Positions 62,477-64,000 of a stretch of 64,000 bases of DNA are shown here, one piece after another (position 1 is the stretch's first letter; every line of letters begins with the position of its first letter). Origin of the DNA: an uncultured Bacteroidales bacterium (GTDB lineage: Bacteria; Bacteroidota; Bacteroidia; Bacteroidales; UBA932); the NCBI GenBank assembly GCA_934717185.1, contig CAKUYQ010000002.1:62001-126000 (forward strand), written 5' to 3'. A model generated the notes under the pieces. It was not told where the DNA came from. It did no database searches and was given only the letters and a program-made list of their open reading frames with translations. Both the position numbers and the translations under genes were made by a program.

Positions 62477-63733
62477 ATGGATATTCAGATAGAAAAGAAA
62501 ACAGGTTGGAAGAGGCTTGCAACTAAAAAAGCCATCCCCTATTACGCAGGTGCAGTACTCCTTTTATTTGTTGTATGGCTCGCGTTCAGAGATTACAGCT
62601 CTACATTAAAGGTTGATGTTACAGGGCTTAACATTACCACTGTAAAAAGCGGCGAATTTAATGATTATGTTAGGGTTACGGGGCAGGTTCAGCCTATTAA
62701 GACCGTTCAGTTGAGCCCGCTTGAGGCCGGCATTGTTGAGAAGATTGTAATTGAGGAGGGCACCTCTGTAAAGCAGGGTGACGTTATTGTTGAGCTAAGC
62801 AACCACAATCTAAGTCTGCAGATTCTCGATGCGGAGGCTCAGTTGGCAGAGAAGCAGAACTTCCTTAGAAATACCGTAATATCTATGGAGCAGGAGAAAC
62901 TGAGCCTTAAACAGGAGAGGCTTCAGCTGAATATAGATGTTGCAAGAAAGGAGCGTCTGTACAGGCAGAACGAGGCACTTTACAACAAAAAACTGCTCTC
63001 AAAGGAGGAGTGGCTTCAGGCTAAGGAGGATTATGAATTGGCAAGGGACAAGAGAGACCTTATTATTGAGAGGCAGAAGCAGGATTCTATCTACAGAACC
63101 GTTCAGATTGAGCAGTTGGATAACGATTTGGCCAATATGAGACGTAACATGAGCCTTATTAGGGAGCGTGTGGCAAATCTTAAGATAAAGTCTCCTATTA
63201 CCGGTGAACTTGGGCAGTTGGATATTGTTCTGGGGCAGTCTCTCACCATGGGTGAAAAGATTGGGCAGATAAATGATCTGCAGGACTATAAGATTGAAGC
63301 GCAGATAGATGAGCACTATATAGACAGGGTTAAGAGCGGCCTTGATGCAACATTTGAGAGGCAGGGGGTAAGTTATAACACAATGGTAAGAAAGGTGTAT
63401 CCCGAGGTTAGGAACGGTCAGTTCAAGGCAGATTTTGTATTCAGCGGCAACAGACCGGATAACATAAGGACCGGCCAGACATACTATCTTAATCTGCAGT
63501 TGGGCCAGCCTGTCCAGGCGATAATTGTACCTCGCGGGGCGTTCTACCAAAGCACAGGTGGAAACTGGATATATGTAGTGAAAGAGGGTGAGAACAAGGC
63601 TGTTAAAAGAAATGTAAAGATTGGTAGGCAGAATCCTCAGTATTATGAGGTTCTTGAGGGACTTGAGCCGGGAGAAAAGGTGATTATCTCATCTTACGAC
63701 ACCTTTGGGGACAACGAAGTTTTAATTTGGTAA
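62477..63733 (+). CDS. HlyD/MacA-type periplasmic adaptor protein
   Basis: The 418-residue membrane-fusion protein has one N-terminal membrane anchor (YYAGAVLLLFVVWLAF, about 21-36), a lipoyl/barrel-sandwich half (VRVTGQVQPIKTVQLSPLEAGIVEKIVIEEGTSVKQGDVIVEL), a long coiled coil (about 115-225), the second lipoyl half (NLKIKSPITGELGQLDIVLGQ) and a beta-barrel/membrane-proximal end (NWIYVVKEGENKAVKRNVKIG, YEVLEGLEPGEKVIIS). It links the TolC-like channel to the inner-membrane permease. The 68-bp gap upstream holds a CTTCCCGACAA copy (62431-62441). Confidence 0.92.
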   Translation: MDIQIEKKTGWKRLATKKAIPYYAGAVLLLFVVWLAFRDYSSTLKVDVTGLNITTVKSGEFNDYVRVTGQVQPIKTVQLSPLEAGIVEKIVIEEGTSVKQGDVIVELSNHNLSLQILDAEAQLAEKQNFLRNTVISMEQEKLSLKQERLQLNIDVARKERLYRQNEALYNKKLLSKEEWLQAKEDYELARDKRDLIIERQKQDSIYRTVQIEQLDNDLANMRRNMSLIRERVANLKIKSPITGELGQLDIVLGQSLTMGEKIGQINDLQDYKIEAQIDEHYIDRVKSGLDATFERQGVSYNTMVRKVYPEVRNGQFKADFVFSGNRPDNIRTGQTYYLNLQLGQPVQAIIVPRGAFYQSTGGNWIYVVKEGENKAVKRNVKIGRQNPQYYEVLEGLEPGEKVIISSYDTFGDNEVLIW

Positions 63734-63745
63734 CAAATTCCATCT

Positions 63746-64000
63746 ATGAGACAGATTTTTAAAACACTGTGGAGGTTTAGGACGTCAACCCTTATAAATA
63801 TATTGGGGTTGGCGGTTGCCTTATCTGCCCTGTACCTAATTTTGGTTCAAGTGCATTTTGACCTCTCCTATAACAGCTCTTTTAAAGACTGCAATAAACT
63901 ATACATTGCCTGTACGCAGAGTTGGGACGACCCAACAAAGTTGATGACAGCAACTTCAAGGCCCAACATAGAGGAGGCATTGGGAGCAACTCCAAAAGTT
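63746..64000 (+). CDS. FtsX/MacB-type ABC permease (3' end outside window)
   Basis: The first 85 codons start RQIFKTLWRFRTSTLINILGLAVALSALYLILVQVHFDLSYNSSF, the N-terminal basic stretch and first membrane segment of MacB/FtsX-like permeases of Bacteroidota, followed by the start of the periplasmic domain. It lies 12 bp after the adaptor gene. The separate ATPase is expected further downstream. Confidence 0.8.
   Translation, partial: MRQIFKTLWRFRTSTLINILGLAVALSALYLILVQVHFDLSYNSSFKDCNKLYIACTQSWDDPTKLMTATSRPNIEEALGATPKV

Overview
The window comes from a bacterium of the phylum Bacteroidota, almost certainly order Bacteroidales. Evidence: repeated TAnnTTTG(C) -7 promoter elements a few bases upstream of starts, few Shine-Dalgarno sites, a fused SecDF, DUF4271 and bacterial SUI1 proteins, SpII lipoproteins, PD40 proteins, a class II (B12) ribonucleotide reductase and tRNAs without encoded CCA. 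I do not assign a family.

Layout. 1-5.4 kb: the end of an outer-membrane propeller/barrel protein, a first pnuC, tRNA-Gln and groES-groL. 5.4-15 kb: uvrC, a two-domain lipid acyltransferase, the leftward run ispE-SUI1-DUF4271-hemD-rnpA-yidD, and nrdJ. 15-20 kb: sufB-pnuC-sufC-sufD leftward, divergent from a ThiL-like gene. 20.5-26.4 kb: dnaE followed by pabA-pabB-pabC. 26.4-29.4 kb: a small accessory island (AbiEi/AbiEii-like pair plus a truncated DNA methyltransferase-like gene) lying between two copies of a structured RNA gene that are identical over 192 bp. 29.4-43 kb: a lipoprotein, gpmI, then rnr followed by a compact operon PqqD-like / ABC exporter / HPr-kinase-like / S26 peptidase, tryptophanase, and secDF. 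43-51.5 kb: a PD40 protein, tRNA-Ser, three poorly known exported proteins, tRNA-Pro with a tandemly duplicated 3' end, an AAA ATPase and a choloylglycine-hydrolase-like lipoprotein. 51.5-64 kb: a histidine phosphatase, a STAS/SpoIIE/HATPase partner-switching set, an SLC13 transporter, and an NtrB/NtrC-like pair next to a TolC/HlyD/FtsX-type efflux operon that runs off the window.

The most striking signal is not a gene. The 11-mer CTTCCCGACAA occurs 16 times exactly (8 per strand; about 0.03 expected by chance), in genes and intergenic regions, and once as a close inverted pair that forms the terminator between two convergent genes. This is the behaviour of DNA uptake sequences in Neisseria and Pasteurellaceae. 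Other dispersed structure includes a MITE-like element with terminal inverted repeats (three copies, one internally deleted), and a composite repeat of GGCRTTGGC units joined to a purine-rich AGTARAGAG tract that recurs between genes and has also become the C-terminal tail of a protein.

Functionally, most of the window is housekeeping (chaperonin, repair, replication, Fe-S assembly, folate and NAD precursors, secretion). The candidates for undescribed biology are the PqqD/ABC/HprK-like/S26 operon, the duplicated RNA around the defence island, and the uptake-like motif.
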